From positions 84,933,819 to 84,997,818 of the forward strand of contig CM065295.1 of assembly GCA_032871835.1 (NCBI GenBank): 64,000 bases of DNA. Direction: 5' to 3'. The notes beneath the pieces were generated by a model, which was not told the DNA's origin, searched no databases, and was given only the letters and a program-made list of their open reading frames with translations. A program made the position numbers and the translations under genes. The DNA comes from Dipteronia dyeriana (Eukaryota > Streptophyta > Magnoliopsida > Sapindales > Sapindaceae). Positions 47,825 to 58,908 of the stretch are shown piece by piece (positions within the stretch are counted from its first letter, which is position 1; every line of letters begins with the position of its first letter).

Positions 47825-49666
47825 TCATCTACTATTTCCCCGAACAAAATGGTAACGTACGTCTATATGCTTGGTGCGAACATGATGAACTTGGTTCTTT
47901 GCCAAACAAATGGCACTCTGGCTGTCACATAAAATCTCCACACTTTCCTGAACAATGCCCAAATCCTTGATTAAACCAAGAAACCAAATGGCTTCTTTGA
48001 AAGCTTCTATTACAGCCATATACTCTGTCTCAGTAGTAGACAAAGCCACTGTTGACTGTAAAGTTGATCTCCAACTTACTGGTCCTCCTGCCATAGTGAA
48101 CACATAACCAGTAGTAGATCGACGCTTATCCAAATCACTAGCATAATCAGAATCAACATATCCTACGATAAGTTTGTCAATCGTCTGATCTCTCTCAAAC
48201 TTCAAACCAACATCTACTGTACCCTGGATATACCGTAGAACCCATTTCACAGCTTGCCAGTGGCCCTTACCAGGATTGTGCATATAACGGCTCACCGTAC
48301 TTACGGCGTGTGAAATGTTGGGTCTGGTACACACCATTGCATACATCAAGGCACCAACTGCATTTACATAAGGAACATGATCCATTTCCCTCTTTGCATC
48401 ATCAGTAGTCGGTGACATCAATGCACTCAGCTTGAAATGTGGAGCCAATGGTGTACTTACAAGTTTAGACTTGCTATCTATGCCAAACCTCTGAAGTACA
48501 GTCTTCAAATACTGAGTATGTGTTAAACAAATGGTACCTTTTGCTCTGTCCCTTTTGATCTCCATACCAAGAATCTTCTTGGCCTCTCCAAGATCCTTCA
48601 TGTCGAATTCTGAGCTCAATAGAGCCTTCATCCTATCGATCTCCACCTTGCTCTTAGATGTTATCAGCATATCATCCACATATAAGAGCAAATAGACAAA
48701 TGTACGATCTTGGAGTTTGCGAAAGTATACGCAGTGATCAAAATGATTGCGTGTGTACTTCTGAGTCATCATGAAGCTGTCAAACCGCTTGTACCACTGT
48801 CGCGGTGACTGTTTCAAATCGTACAGGGACTTGTTTAGCTTGCAAGCCCAATTCTCACGTCCTGGAACTTTGAACCCTTCTGGTTGAGACATATAAATTT
48901 CTTCGTTCAAAGTACCATAGAGAAATGCAGTCTTCACGTCGAGTTGAGCTAACTCGAGATCAAATTGTACAACCAAAGCCAATAGGATCCGAATAGACGA
49001 ATGCTTGACAACTAGTGAGAATACCTCATTATAGTCTATTCCTTCTTTCTGTGCGTATCCTTTCGCTACCAATCTGGCTTTGTATCTGATGTTGTCTTTA
49101 CCAGAAGCACCTTCCTTCTTGGCATAGACCCATTTGCACCCAATAGCTCTTTTTCCCTTTGGAAGTTGTGTCAGTTTCCAAGTTTCATTTTGGTGAAGTG
49201 ATTTCATCTCCTCATCCATTGCCATCTTCCACTTGACATTGTCTGTACAGTCCATAGCTTCTCTGTATGTGTATGGGACTTCATCATCAGTCACTAGAAG
49301 AGCGTATGCCACCATGTCTGTGTAACGAGCAGGCCTCCGAATATCTGTTTTCGGTCTGTTGGTGGCAATAGATTCAGGTTGTTGTCTGATCTCAGATAGT
49401 GGTGTTGTATCCTCCACCTCAACTGATATCTCGTCCTGGCTATCAAGATCATCATCAGGATGATCGACTATCGGAGAAGCCTTTTTTGACTTCTTAGGAG
49501 TCTCAAACTCCACCTGTCGTAGATAATTTAGATTCTCATTCTCTGTGTCTTGAGGTGTTTGCTTCAACATTGCAGATTCGTCAAAGGTAACATCTCGACT
49601 CAAGATGATCTTCTTTGACTCGGAATTCCATAGTCTGAATCCCTTAAATCCTTTACTAAAGCCCAT
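47825..49666 (-). pseudogene. Copia reverse transcriptase and RNase H
   Basis: 613 residues are open. The integrase tail comes first (GFSKGFKGFRLWNSESKKII), then reverse transcriptase (WKLTQLPKGKRAIGCKWVYA, YKARLVAKGYAQKEGIDYNE, QLDVKTAFLYG, catalytic YVDDMLITS near 48673-48699), then RNase H (VGYVDSDYASDLDKRRSTTG, STTETEYMA, HHVRTKHIDVRYH). Catalytic residues are present. The last 30 or so residues run into another frame after 47825. The frame joins the integrase frame upstream; only one TGA (at about 49685) separates them. Confidence 0.92.
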
Positions 49667-49684
49667 AAAAATAGCTTTCTTGGT

Positions 49685-50305
49685 TCAAGGATCCAGTTTG
49701 GATTCAGTAACATGAAAGTATGCTTGACATCCAAATATATGTAATCGGTCGTAATCAGAAACAGGTTGTTTGGACCATACCTCCTTGGGAGTTTTCCCAT
49801 CAAGTGCAGAAGCGGGTAGGCTGTTGACAATATGAGAGACATACATCAAAGCCTTTGCCCAGAATGCCTTACTAATGGCAGATTGAGAAAGCATACATCG
49901 AACTTTCTCCACCAAAGTACGGTTCATCGGTTCTGCAACACTGTTTTGCTGTGGCGTACCAGGAATTGTAAAATGTCTGATTATCCCTTCATCCTGACAG
50001 TATTTCATGAAAGGATCTGATTTGTATTCTCCGCCATTGTCTGATCTGAGCCTTCTGATTTTTCTGCATATCTGGGTTTCAATCATCTTTTTCCATTGAA
50101 GAAAGATATCTAGAACTTCATCCTTATGCTTCATGGTATATACCCATACATACCTGGAGAAATCATCAATAAAAGTCACAAAATAATGTTTACCTCCCAA
50201 CGAAACATTTTTGGAAGGCCCCCAAACATCAGTGTGAATGTAATCCAGTGTTTCTTTTGTACAATGAATGGCGGTGCCGAACTTGACTCTCGTCTGCTTT
50301 CCCAT
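49685..50305 (-). pseudogene. Copia integrase
   Basis: This open stretch of 206 residues begins at the end of the zinc-binding region (MGKQTRVKFG). It has the catalytic Asp of HTDVWGPS, the Asp of LRSDNGGEY, and the Glu expected after TPQQNSVAE (reading AEPMNRT), so the DDE triad is present. It stops at a TGA after KLDP that is in frame with the reverse transcriptase, where Arg (CGA) is the likely original. Upstream the frame differs from the protease frame. Confidence 0.9.
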
Positions 50306-50508
50306 GACACAATGCTCGCAGAAATCAAGTTAACTGTCTTGGCACCTTTCAGAATACCTTGCTTCACCAAACCTTACAAAGTCTTCTCCCCAACATGCCT
50401 TAAGCGCATATGCCTGAGTCGGGAAGTATCAGATGGTTCATCGTTGGAACTGCTGGAGACGGCTGCTCTCCCGGTGACTGTGTACCCGTCCAAGAAATAT
50501 AGATTTCT

Positions 50509-50793
50509 CTATCGAGTACCTTTCATTTCCAAGAATGCACCTCGTAAAACCTTAAGGACTCCACCTTCCATGGTCACCTTGTAACCGCTGGAGTCTAAGA
50601 CCTCTAGTGAAATGAGGTTCTTATTCAAATCAGGGACATACCTGACTTCTGTCAATCTTCTGGTTGTACCATCATGCATATTTAAATGAATAGTTCCTAT
50701 TCCTTTCGTCTGACAGGTATTGTTGTTTTCCATAAGCACTACTCCCCCGTCAAGCTCCTGGAAGCTTGAGAACCACTGCCTGTTGGGACACAT
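50509..50793 (-). pseudogene. Copia protease region
   Basis: It follows gag in a different frame. Just before 50793 the frame reads WILDSG-type sequence, the aspartic protease motif, then MCPNRQWF, VLMENNNTCQTKGIGTI and VRYVPDLNKNLIS, typical of copia. It ends in a stop at 50509, with pol resuming in another frame. Confidence 0.8.
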
Positions 50794-50813
50794 TTGATAG
50801 GAACAGCCAGAAT

Positions 50814-51778
50814 CTAGAATCCATTTATTAGAATGGTTGTCTGATGATGAAACTGTAAAAGCTGAATCCTCTCCATCATCAGTTTTTCTGCAACATTCAC
50901 ATTAGATTTGTCCTTGTTTGGACAATCTTTCTTCCAATGCCCTTTCTGATGACAATAGGCACACTTGTCCTTCGCAGGACGTCTGAATGATGATTCTCCT
51001 ATTGGCTTTGAGCGAGATGCTCCTCTTGATTTTGAGTGAGATTTACCACGCTCACTAGGTACTCCAGATCTTCTGTGGTCTGTCCTGCCTCGGGAAACAG
51101 TCAGCACTTCTAATGTTGAGTCTCTGTGATCAAGCTGATCCTTCTTCCGATACTCATTATTCACCAGAGCATTAGAAACGTCTATGAATTTAACCTCATC
51201 TTTTCCATATAACAGAGTGGTGGTTAAATGTTCATAGGTATCAGGCAGGGAATTTAACAACAGTAGTGCTTTATCCTCATCGCTAATTTCTACATCTAAA
51301 TTTTGTAAATCAACAAGAATTTTATTGTAATTATCCAAATGCTCAATCATAGAAATACCTTTCTTGTACTGGAATTGAAAAAGCTTATTTTTTAGGTAGA
51401 GTCGGTTCTCTATGCTTTTTGTCATGTACTTGTCCTCCAGCTTTTTCCAGAGACTTGATGTCATAGTCTCCTTCATGACAAAGTACTTCTAGTCCTTGGC
51501 TAGACACAACTAAATTGTTCCAAAGGCTTGACGATTTACATATTTCCAATCTTCATCGAAAATATCCTTGGGTTTGGAACTTAAAGCAATATCTGATCCT
51601 TCCCGGAATAACAAATCCATAACTTCGCATTGCCACATGCCGAAGTTGTTGGTGCTGTCAAACTTCTCAATATCAAACTTTGCATTAGATATCGAGCTCC
51701 TTTGCCAAGAAATACTGGTTGATGTTGAGGTTTGAGGTTAAGTTGATTGTTCCAAGTTTTCTCCAGCTTCTGGATCAC
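50814..51778 (-). pseudogene. Copia gag
   Basis: It starts near the ATG at 51778, shifts frame and passes a stop near 51480-51580, then is open for 220 residues from 51476 (MKETMTSSLWKKLEDKY). It contains the gag core (FQYKKGISMIEHLDNYNKIL, LLNSLPDTYEHL) and a zinc knuckle CAYCHQKGHWKKDC near 50925-50966, complete in its CCHC residues. Confidence 0.88.
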
Positions 51779-52511
51779 CCATCGTGCCCGAAAACAGAGT
51801 TAATAAAGTGTGAATAAGTCAAAAACGGTACTTATAAGCGGAATTACCTAAAACTAATAGCATGGTTGTGTTCAGAACGATTGAAATAGTTGGAAATAGA
51901 TCTGACTCGATCAAAAACGGGTGAAAATTGTACTGCGTTGGGTAAAAAACACTTCTGGACTGAGTTGACTCAGGAATATTCCGTTAGGCTAACAGAATAT
52001 TTTGACGGAAACAGAATATTCTCTAAAGGAAACAGAATATTCTCTGAATGATGATGTGTCGATGATGTGGCGTATATCTGATGTGGTGGTACTTGTACTG
52101 ACGTGGCAGTTGACTGGATATGACTTGCCTGACGTGGCAAGTGACTGGTGATGACGTGGCGGATGTGGTGGCCGCTGTCGCTGACGTGGTGGGTGACTGG
52201 TACTGATGTGGCTGGATGACGATGATATGGTGGCTAATTGTGCGACGATGTGGTAGTTGACGTGTCGGATGTCGTGGCTGCTACAGTGTCGTCTTCTTCC
52301 TTGAAAATTTGTAGAAAAAAAATTATGAAAATTTTCCAATGTTGACCAAACTTTGACCAAAGCTAGAGAGTTCGTTAGAGATCCGTTTTAGATGTGGTAA
52401 CCGGCGTTGGAATCTTATTTCCGAGAGGAACACAATAGTATCCTCCAAACAGTGATTCAAGCACTTCGAACTTTCTGGACTTTATAAAAAACCAAAGTTC
52501 TGATACCAATT

Positions 52512-52695
52512 TGTTACGAAAATGGCCAGAAATTAAACGAAAAAGTGCACACAACACAACAACACAGATATTTACGTGGTTCGGCAATTTCCTACGTCCA
52601 CGGGAGGCAGCAAACTATATTATTTCAGAAATGATACAAAAACAGAGTTTTTCTCAACTCTCAAGAACTCTCTCTGGAAGCACAGAATACTGAAG
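52512..52695 (-). repeat. Truncated 5' LTR of copia element C, with primer site beside it
   Basis: 184 bp match the inner half of the 3' LTR nearly base for base. At 52695 (after atactgaa) the match ends and unrelated sequence follows without a gap. The missing 192 bp are the outer half with the TATA-like box. The primer site 52497-52508 reads TGGTATCAGAAC on the minus strand, 11 of 12 to the initiator-methionine tRNA end. Confidence 0.88.
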
Positions 52696-52990
52696 ATCAG
52701 GAAGAGGAAACTTAGAAAGCCATGAAGCAAATAAACACACTGATTTTATTATTTCTTCTGATGATTTTACAAAGAGCGAACCTGTCCTTTTATAGAAAAG
52801 AGAAGGGAGCTCTAGAAGATACAAGCTAAGGCCAAAGGGATGGCCTACGGGCTGATTTTACAAGATGCTGTCGGACAGATGGCAGCAATAATTAAAACAC
52901 ACATAATTAAAGCAGATTTTATAAGATGCTGTCTGGTAGCAATAATTAAAGCAAACCATAATTTAAGCAAAATTGTCTGAGTAGGGAAAG
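52696..52990 (-). promoter_or_regulatory. Likely pararetroviral promoter and polyadenylation region
   Basis: The minus strand has TATAAA (52794-52789, context CTATAAAAGG) and, about 40 bases on, AATAAA (52750-52745). This short spacing of TATA box and polyadenylation signal is usual in caulimovirids. Upstream, a roughly 60-bp unit (gattttacaagatgctgtc / gattttataagatgctgtc ... caataattaaa) is doubled at 52853-52960, as in enhancer-type repeats. The first 145 bp after the TATA box may hold the transcript start. Confidence 0.5.
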
Positions 52991-53614
52991 AGATTGTTGG
53001 AGATAAGCTTGAAAACAGGTTATGGGCTGTTGAGATTACAAATGGCATGGTCTTCATCATCAGAGTTGAGAGCTCCATAAATATAACAAGGCCACATGTC
53101 ATTCTGTTATGGATCCTATGAATCCAAAAAGATAAGAGTTCTGAAAAGGGTGTCAACTTCGAGATGGGTCTCTTGGGACACTTGGAAGGATAAAATGAAC
53201 ATCTGTAGTGTCTCCGTTGACGTCATGGAGAAAGTTAAGGAGAGAAATTTGGATACAGAGTGGATACAGTCTTTCGTAATCATACAAAGTATCATATTCG
53301 TAACTGATGTTAGAAGTCCACAAGAGCTTGGTATGTGGATTAAAATGATAGGGTCTGTGGATGATCCAAATACAAGATACTTTAGCAGCCATTTCAGTAT
53401 CTAATTTCCAAAGATGATAATGTCCCAGGCAAAGGATTGAACCATTGAAGAAAAGTACGAAGGTTGACATTATAGGAGGTTGAGTCATGGACCAGACCAT
53501 ATAAGGCTTGAAGGGGAAAAACCATAGCATGATGATGCAGGACAGATAAACACCATAAATACCACAAAACCTGAGGAGAATAATAGTAAAATGGAGGAGA
53601 TACAAAGGGGTCAA
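52845..53614 (-). pseudogene. Pararetrovirus C-terminal region, frameshifted
   Basis: Two open stretches (53614-53153 and 53156-52845) lie in different frames and follow the RNase H. They read like the conserved tail found after RNase H in some endogenous plant pararetroviral polyproteins (LFFNGSILCLGHYHLWKL, KVSCIWIIHRPYHFNP). The function is not known to me, and the family link is from memory of similar sequences. Confidence 0.5.
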
Positions 53615-53635
53615 GAAAAGGCTTGGTAGGGTTGA

Positions 53636-53722
53636 CTAGACGGTGTCTATAATATTTGACATTAAGCTGAGAGATATAGAATAGAGGGAGATTGTCCTGG
53701 AGGTAGAGTGGCCATTAACTCG

Positions 53723-53756
<34 letters not shown>

Positions 53757-54022
53757 GTAGGAGGAGAAGGCATAACCGGAGAAGAGGCTGAAGATGAGGC
53801 AACAAAGGTTATCATATAAAGTAAATGGATATGTCTAGCTCGGGAGATAAGAATAACATGGTTAGGTCTGGAGAGCATATCAGAAATGATGTTGTTATGT
53901 CCCTTAATGTGTCTCACAGTGAAATCGTATCTGGAAAACCAATCTTTGAGCCTCAGTAGCTGAGGGTTTGGAGGAATCTTGTTACGAAACTCGAGGACCT
54001 TTGGAAGAGATGAATTGTACAT
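53636..54022 (-). pseudogene. Pararetrovirus RNase H end, with a 32-G homopolymer
   Basis: The frame gives LKDWFSRYDFTVRHIKGHNN and the closing DMLSRP, the end of a caulimovirid RNase H. Beyond it, 53724-53755 is an unbroken run of 32 G on the plus strand (C on the coding strand), read as polyproline. RNase H degrades the RNA strand during reverse transcription. Confidence 0.8.
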
Positions 54023-54024
54023 TT

Positions 54025-55200
54025 CTACGATGAAACTTTTAGTCCTGAGATAGAATTCAAATTTGGAGATTCCATGTTTGACTGCAAGGATTTCTTTGTA
54101 GACCGTGTGATAATGTTTCTAGGTATCTTTGAATTGTCCACTGGCATGGTCGCATTCGTGGCATTTTTCTTCCCTCTCTTCGATGAGGATGGCGCCCTAA
54201 AAATGATTATTAGCATATGTTTGGAGGATGATCTGTCCTGTAGAGGGTATATGCAAAGGAAGTGGTTTCTAGGAAAATTTCTTGAGATGGGCAACTGCTT
54301 CCGAATGGGTAGTATCTCAAGGAGGTGGATTTTTCTTACGAAGATTAGACAAGGTTGTGGTATAACGGCTGGCCTGTGGGATTAAATCTTTGATATAGTT
54401 AATGATGCCAAAGAATTGCTGGACTTGCTTTTGGGTGAAGTCTGAATCAGGGAAATCAAACAGTTGTTTAGCCAGATGAGGACCAAAAAGGTATGTCCCT
54501 TTCTTTATTTGTAGGCCAAGGAACTCAATCTCACCGACACCTATCGAGCTCTTCTTTTCAAATAGTATGATCTCATATTGATCCACGATTTCAAGGAAGT
54601 GGTGTAAAAGCTCATCATGAGAGATATTTTCTGGGGAGAACAACAACATATCGTCAATGTATAGTAAGACAGAGTGGAGAATATGATGAAAAATCCTAGT
54701 GATGGCCTTTTGGAAAAGCTATGAGGCTGTTTTTAAACCAAATGATAGAACCGTCCATTGATATTGCGCATTTGGAGGCAGAAGACTGTTTTGTATCTTT
54801 CTTCAAGATGAATCTCTATCTGCCAAAACGCTCATTTCAGATCAAACTTGGAAAACACAGTGGCACCAGACAATTGTGAAAAAAAGGAGTTGGTCCTAGG
54901 GACTGGGAACTTGTCATCACGGAGGAACAGATTGAGGGGCTTTTAGTCAATGACTAGTCTCTTCTTGCCTCTGAGTTGTTTTGAACGTTTTTCAACATAA
55001 AAGACTTGGCACGCCCAGGGAGAAGAAGTGGGTTCTATTAAGCCTTCTCGAAGGAGTTCTTCACTGGCCAACTGAAGATCTGTGGGAGACATCCCCGAGT
55101 GAGAAGCTTTGGTTGGGTTAATGTCTTCATTGAGCTTGAAAGACAGTTTGATGAAGAAGTCTGGATTTTTCCACAAAGGTTCAAGGTGTTTGAAATCATC
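54025..55200 (-). pseudogene. Pararetrovirus reverse transcriptase, broken
   Basis: Pieces in several frames cover the reverse transcriptase. The N-terminal part is at 55176-54943 (ELLREGLIEPTSSPWACQVF), the catalytic YIDD box at 54661-54650, the following thumb at 54649-54317 (EIEFLGLQIKKGTYLFGPHL) and the connection to RNase H at 54294-54025. The catalytic box is intact. At least three frame breaks or stops lie between the pieces. Confidence 0.85.
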
Positions 55201-55399
55201 ATGGCTGTTTGTGAAAAAAGAGAGGAGATTCTCTTAGATTTGCTGGAAATAAGGGTTAATTGCAGATAGAGGGAAAATCTTTGGTATACTAGAAAAAGGG
55301 TTTGAATTCTCGTTTGAACTGGATACCAGTAGGAATGATTCTGATGACCTTGGATTGGCTATAAATATCCCAACCAATCAAGACATCCTTGTCTGATAT

Positions 55400-55760
55400 A
55401 GGGGTGCCAATGACATAAGTCTATAGAGTGCATGCAGGGAAAAACTGGATACCAATTTTATATTTTGAGACCAAATTAGTGGTGAAGATCTGATCATTAG
55501 CTGTTAGAAATTCATTATTTTTCTTCTTCCATGCATCTGGAGGTAGAACTCTTGGGTTCATCATGGTGGAATGAACGCCTATATCAAAGTAGGTAATAGC
55601 AAGGATAGGCTTGGAGTATTTTTCTGCCAAAGTAGGTAATATCAAGGATAGGCTTGGAGTACTTTTGTTTGCCACTTGATATGCTTCTGAAAGGAGGTCA
55701 GGTTCTGAGAAGTCAGAAAATTCTGAGGTGACACTGTAATTATCAGAGTCTTGGATCATA
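55400..55760 (-). pseudogene. Pararetrovirus aspartic protease region
   Basis: The frame 55759-55421 reads AITYFDIGVHSTMMNP near its middle, where the viral protease active site has an Asp-Thr/Ser-Gly box; here Asp is followed by Ile-Gly. Its place between zinc finger and reverse transcriptase fits. A 44-bp stretch (ccaaagtaggtaat...) is duplicated in tandem near 55582-55660. Confidence 0.6.
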
Positions 55761-55799
55761 AAAGTAGTATGCAGGCTGACATCATCTTGTTATGAGAAA

Positions 55800-56210
55800 G
55801 TGGATTCAATGTCAGCATCAGAGGGGACTTCATCAGTTATCTGTCTGAGCTGTTGAATGAGTTTAGCTGATTTCACTCTCTTGTTAGGACATTGTTTTGC
55901 ATAATGTCCTTATTGTTCACATGCAAAGCATTTGTTCGATTTATTCCAAGATCTTCTAGCCTTCTTCAGGTAATACTTGTAATTTCTATTCCTTTTGTTG
56001 ATAGAAAAAAACCTTTTCTTTCTTAGGTTGCCTTCTAGAACGGCGGTAAGGTCTACAATTGTAGTGCTCCGTAGATTTGCATTTGAGATGATATGAATCA
56101 GGCAATTTGCAGTATCTGTCATACTTCTTGTCTTCTCTGAGCATTTTGGAGAAAACTCTCTGTGTAGCACAGAGTTTTTCCAGAGCGGTAAGAGTGAACA
56201 TGTGGATTTT
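55800..56210 (-). pseudogene. Pararetrovirus coat-protein zinc finger
   Basis: The frame 56170-55910 ends NKSNKCFACEQ at a stop. Just past that stop the same frame holds GHYAKQCP, so a CCHC knuckle typical of caulimovirid coat proteins is split by a single stop codon (near 55910). A basic stretch (RKKRFFSINKRNRNYKYYLK) precedes it. The stop falls inside the knuckle, which would separate the pol part. Confidence 0.75.
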
Positions 56211-58447
56211 ACCTAAAGTAATATCACGGAGGGAACTTCCTGAAAGTTCAATCGTCCATTAGAGTTCACCTTGGAGTTCAGTAGGAAGAGAGTTCAAGTA
56301 TACCTATCTCAAGCTTTCATCATTGATTCCTCCGAGGGCATGATATCGGAAAGACATGCGTCTGTAATGAAAATCTATATCTCTTTTGTTGAGAGAACAT
56401 CAAATCATTTCGAAGAATTCCTATCTAGTTTGTTTATAAAACTGAGAGGCATCTCCAAGAAATTCTCGAAAAATGATTCCTATAGCTTGGGACATTGAAA
56501 CGCATCAAACTAGTTGTAGCTGTCAGTATTTTTCAAGAGCTTGGTACCAATATATAAGAGATCCAGTGAATCTGGAAACAAATTCTCTTAGGATCGTTTA
56601 TGTATTGTTTTCATGCATTGCGGCTTGGAAATCAAGTTAGTCGCTCATTTTTAACATATTTCGTCTCCATTGTTGGGGAAAGGAGTCTTCTAAATTGAAC
56701 CATGGGCCATTTATAGGTTTAGGAGCAGGGGCTGGAGGTCTGTGTTCAGGAGGTTCTTCCACTATGGGCGTAGCTTCATCAGCAGTCTCATCTGATGTTT
56801 CAGACGTATCAACTATTTGAGTAGATGGCTGGCGATCTGTTCTGGTTGCCATAAAAATTCAAGTAAGATCTGCTAGGGTATCTGAATAAGATAGACTAGT
56901 CTCGTGATAAGATCATTCAGTTGAAGCTGGAGAATACGTCTCCCAAGAGGAATAAGATTCGTAGGAAGACTCAGATGGTCCCGTCGAGGTTTCAATTGTT
57001 GAAGAGGTCTCTTCAGTAAAGGAACTAGATTGATGTGAAGCATAAAAAGCATGTTTGTGGTGATCTGGAGTAGATTGTTTTTTCTTACGAGGAGAAACCT
57101 TTTAGAGGGTTGTGTAGGTCTGCTGGATGACGGCTTGTCAGATTGTTTTGGTGAAGACAAGAGAGGATATTTTCTGAAAAGGTCACCAGTTGACTTGAAA
57201 AATTGAGAGTGATTAAGAGGTCTAGAATCATGTGGCGGTGATTGGGTCAGAAATATCAGAGATGTGGTATAAAGATATGGTCTAGGCACATATGGTGTAC
57301 TGATGAAGTGGTCTCGGTATATCTGATCTAACTGGTCTTTCAACTATCTGATTTCTCTTACTTTATTATCAAACTCAGGGCAAAAGTATCCCTAGTTGAT
57401 GTATTGATGGAGGTCAACATCCAATCTAGCAACTCTCGATTGTAAATCAGTATACATGTTGCGTAAAGAGGTATCTAAATGCTGAAGAGGAAGATCATTT
57501 TGAGAGACATGATGTGAGACCTGGTCAATCTTTTGGTCAATAGAGTGTAGGACTCTATTTTGTACTCTGGCATTGCGAGAGTGCCAGTTGAGGACTTGTT
57601 TAGCCTGAGAAGGTTGTTTATAGGATCCGCCTGGGAGGATCTCCGTGGACTGTACAAAATGTCCTGAGAACATGTTTCTCTCAGGGTTGGATGTTGGTTC
57701 TAGAGGAGGAAATTTTTTTTCATAGCTGGAAGCCATAAAGCAAGGTATAGGTGTAGGGAGAGGTGTTAGAAGTTTCTCTGGCTTCTCTGGCTCATCTAGC
57801 AATAGTCCTTCGGATATGAGGATTTGAAGGGCTCTGTCGTAGATAGGGAGATTCCTGTTTTTGACAGGATGTAAACCGATCTAGGGTCTATTTGGATCTT
57901 CTGGTTTACGGTGAAGAGGACCTGACTTATAAGAAGATCTCATGACTTTGGAACAAGTTTTGCATTCGCAGTCTGCATCACACATATCTGGGTCAACGTC
58001 CCATATAAAATGACCATTGATTTTAACAGTGTAGATTGGGGATATCATCTTCAGAGATGACCAGACGGATCATGAGGACCTGAAAAAATGGTGGCGCACT
58101 AGCATAAACTTCTAGTGTAGGGGTTGAGATTGGTTCATAAGTGGTCTGGATGGAGCCATCAGGCAGTTTGGTGAATTTTGTGTCTGAAGCGATAACATGA
58201 GTGGTATTCTGGAAGGCCTTCTCATAATTAGTGATCCATTTGAGAGGCATGATCTCCGTAAGTTTATCCCTAGAAAGCTGTTTAGGAATCTGGATGATGG
58301 TGGGAACTTCGTCTTCCCCTTCTGCTTTTATGAAGATGGTATCTCTATTGTGACCTGGGATGGGAAGATCAAGAGCATGATCTAGAAGTCTGTAGGCAAT
58401 CTGGTGGTGAAGAGTCGCCATATAGGAATTGGGCATCATAGGCACTC
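56211..58447 (-). pseudogene. Pararetrovirus coat/intermediate region, fragmented
   Basis: Open pieces at 56852-56637, 57343-56873, 57802-57392 and 58445-58023 lie in differing frames between movement protein and zinc finger. The 57802-57392 piece has heptad-like hydrophobic spacing near its end (SQNDLPLQHLDTSLRNMYTD), suggesting a coiled coil. The others are Ser/Pro-rich. The coat-protein core should be around 56200-56850. Domain limits are inferred from position, not from clear motifs. Confidence 0.5.
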
Positions 58448-58908
58448 CTAAGACTTGGAGTTGAACTTTGAGGCAGTTGTGGAGATTCTGGTCTCTGAGA
58501 GGGATGTTAAAGTTGGGGCAGTATGTAAGGGAGAAACTACCTGCATGAAGTGTTGACAGACAAGTCCCGATAACCGCGTGCTAGTATTCTTTATAGATGG
58601 TATTGAGTAGGGCAATTTTGGCGGTGACCGGTAATCCTTTCCTTCCATGGAGAGTGAAGACTATTCTGATAGCTCCGGTGAGAATAGCCTTCTCTGATCC
58701 ACTGCTCAATCAAAGGTTGACCTATTTCTAGATCAACATATTGTTCAGTTATGGAAGCCAGAACTAGGCAGTTGTCTAGGGCTGTGGATTGAACATATTC
58801 TTTTATTGGAGAAGAACGATGTTGGACAAAAGCAGTGACTCTTCTGGAGAGTGACTTACTATGCTTAAAAATAGTATAAGGATTAAGTAAAGGTAGAGAG
58901 GTCTCATT
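58448..58908 (-). pseudogene. Pararetrovirus movement-protein part, cut by Tekay LTR
   Basis: The frame entering at 58908 reads SLPLLNPYTIFKHSKSLSRR, then VDLEIGQPLIEQWIREGYSH. A neighbouring frame has the LHGRKGLPVTAKIALLNT-type run of plant viral 30K-family movement proteins, so at least one frameshift lies near 58650. The protein widens plasmodesmata in live viruses. The N-terminus is lost: the Tekay LTR begins at 58909. Confidence 0.7.

Larger units (their letters stand above)
47269..52695 (-). mobile_element. Ty1/copia element C with truncated 5' LTR
   Basis: Order on the minus strand: partial 5' LTR (52695-52512), primer site (52508-52497), gag, protease, integrase, reverse transcriptase, RNase H, purine tract (47656-47645), 3' LTR (47644-47269). 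The left LTR is 376 bp. The right one agrees with it closely for 184 bp and then stops matching at 52695, so the U3 half of the 5' LTR is gone. Pol is split over three frames but has few stops, making this the best-preserved LTR-element coding region in the window. Confidence 0.92.
52696..58908 (-). mobile_element. Endogenous pararetrovirus (Caulimoviridae), decayed
   Basis: A minus-strand copy of a plant pararetrovirus. Running from 58908 down are a movement-protein part, a long coat-protein region with zinc finger, protease, reverse transcriptase, RNase H, a C-terminal conserved region, and a promoter/polyadenylation region. This single-direction order resembles petuvirus-like and similar endogenous caulimovirids; the genus is not certain. 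The right end is cut by the Tekay LTR at 58909, the left end abuts a copia LTR at 52695. The coding frame is broken in ten or more places by stops and frameshifts, so it is an inactive relic. Confidence 0.88.
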
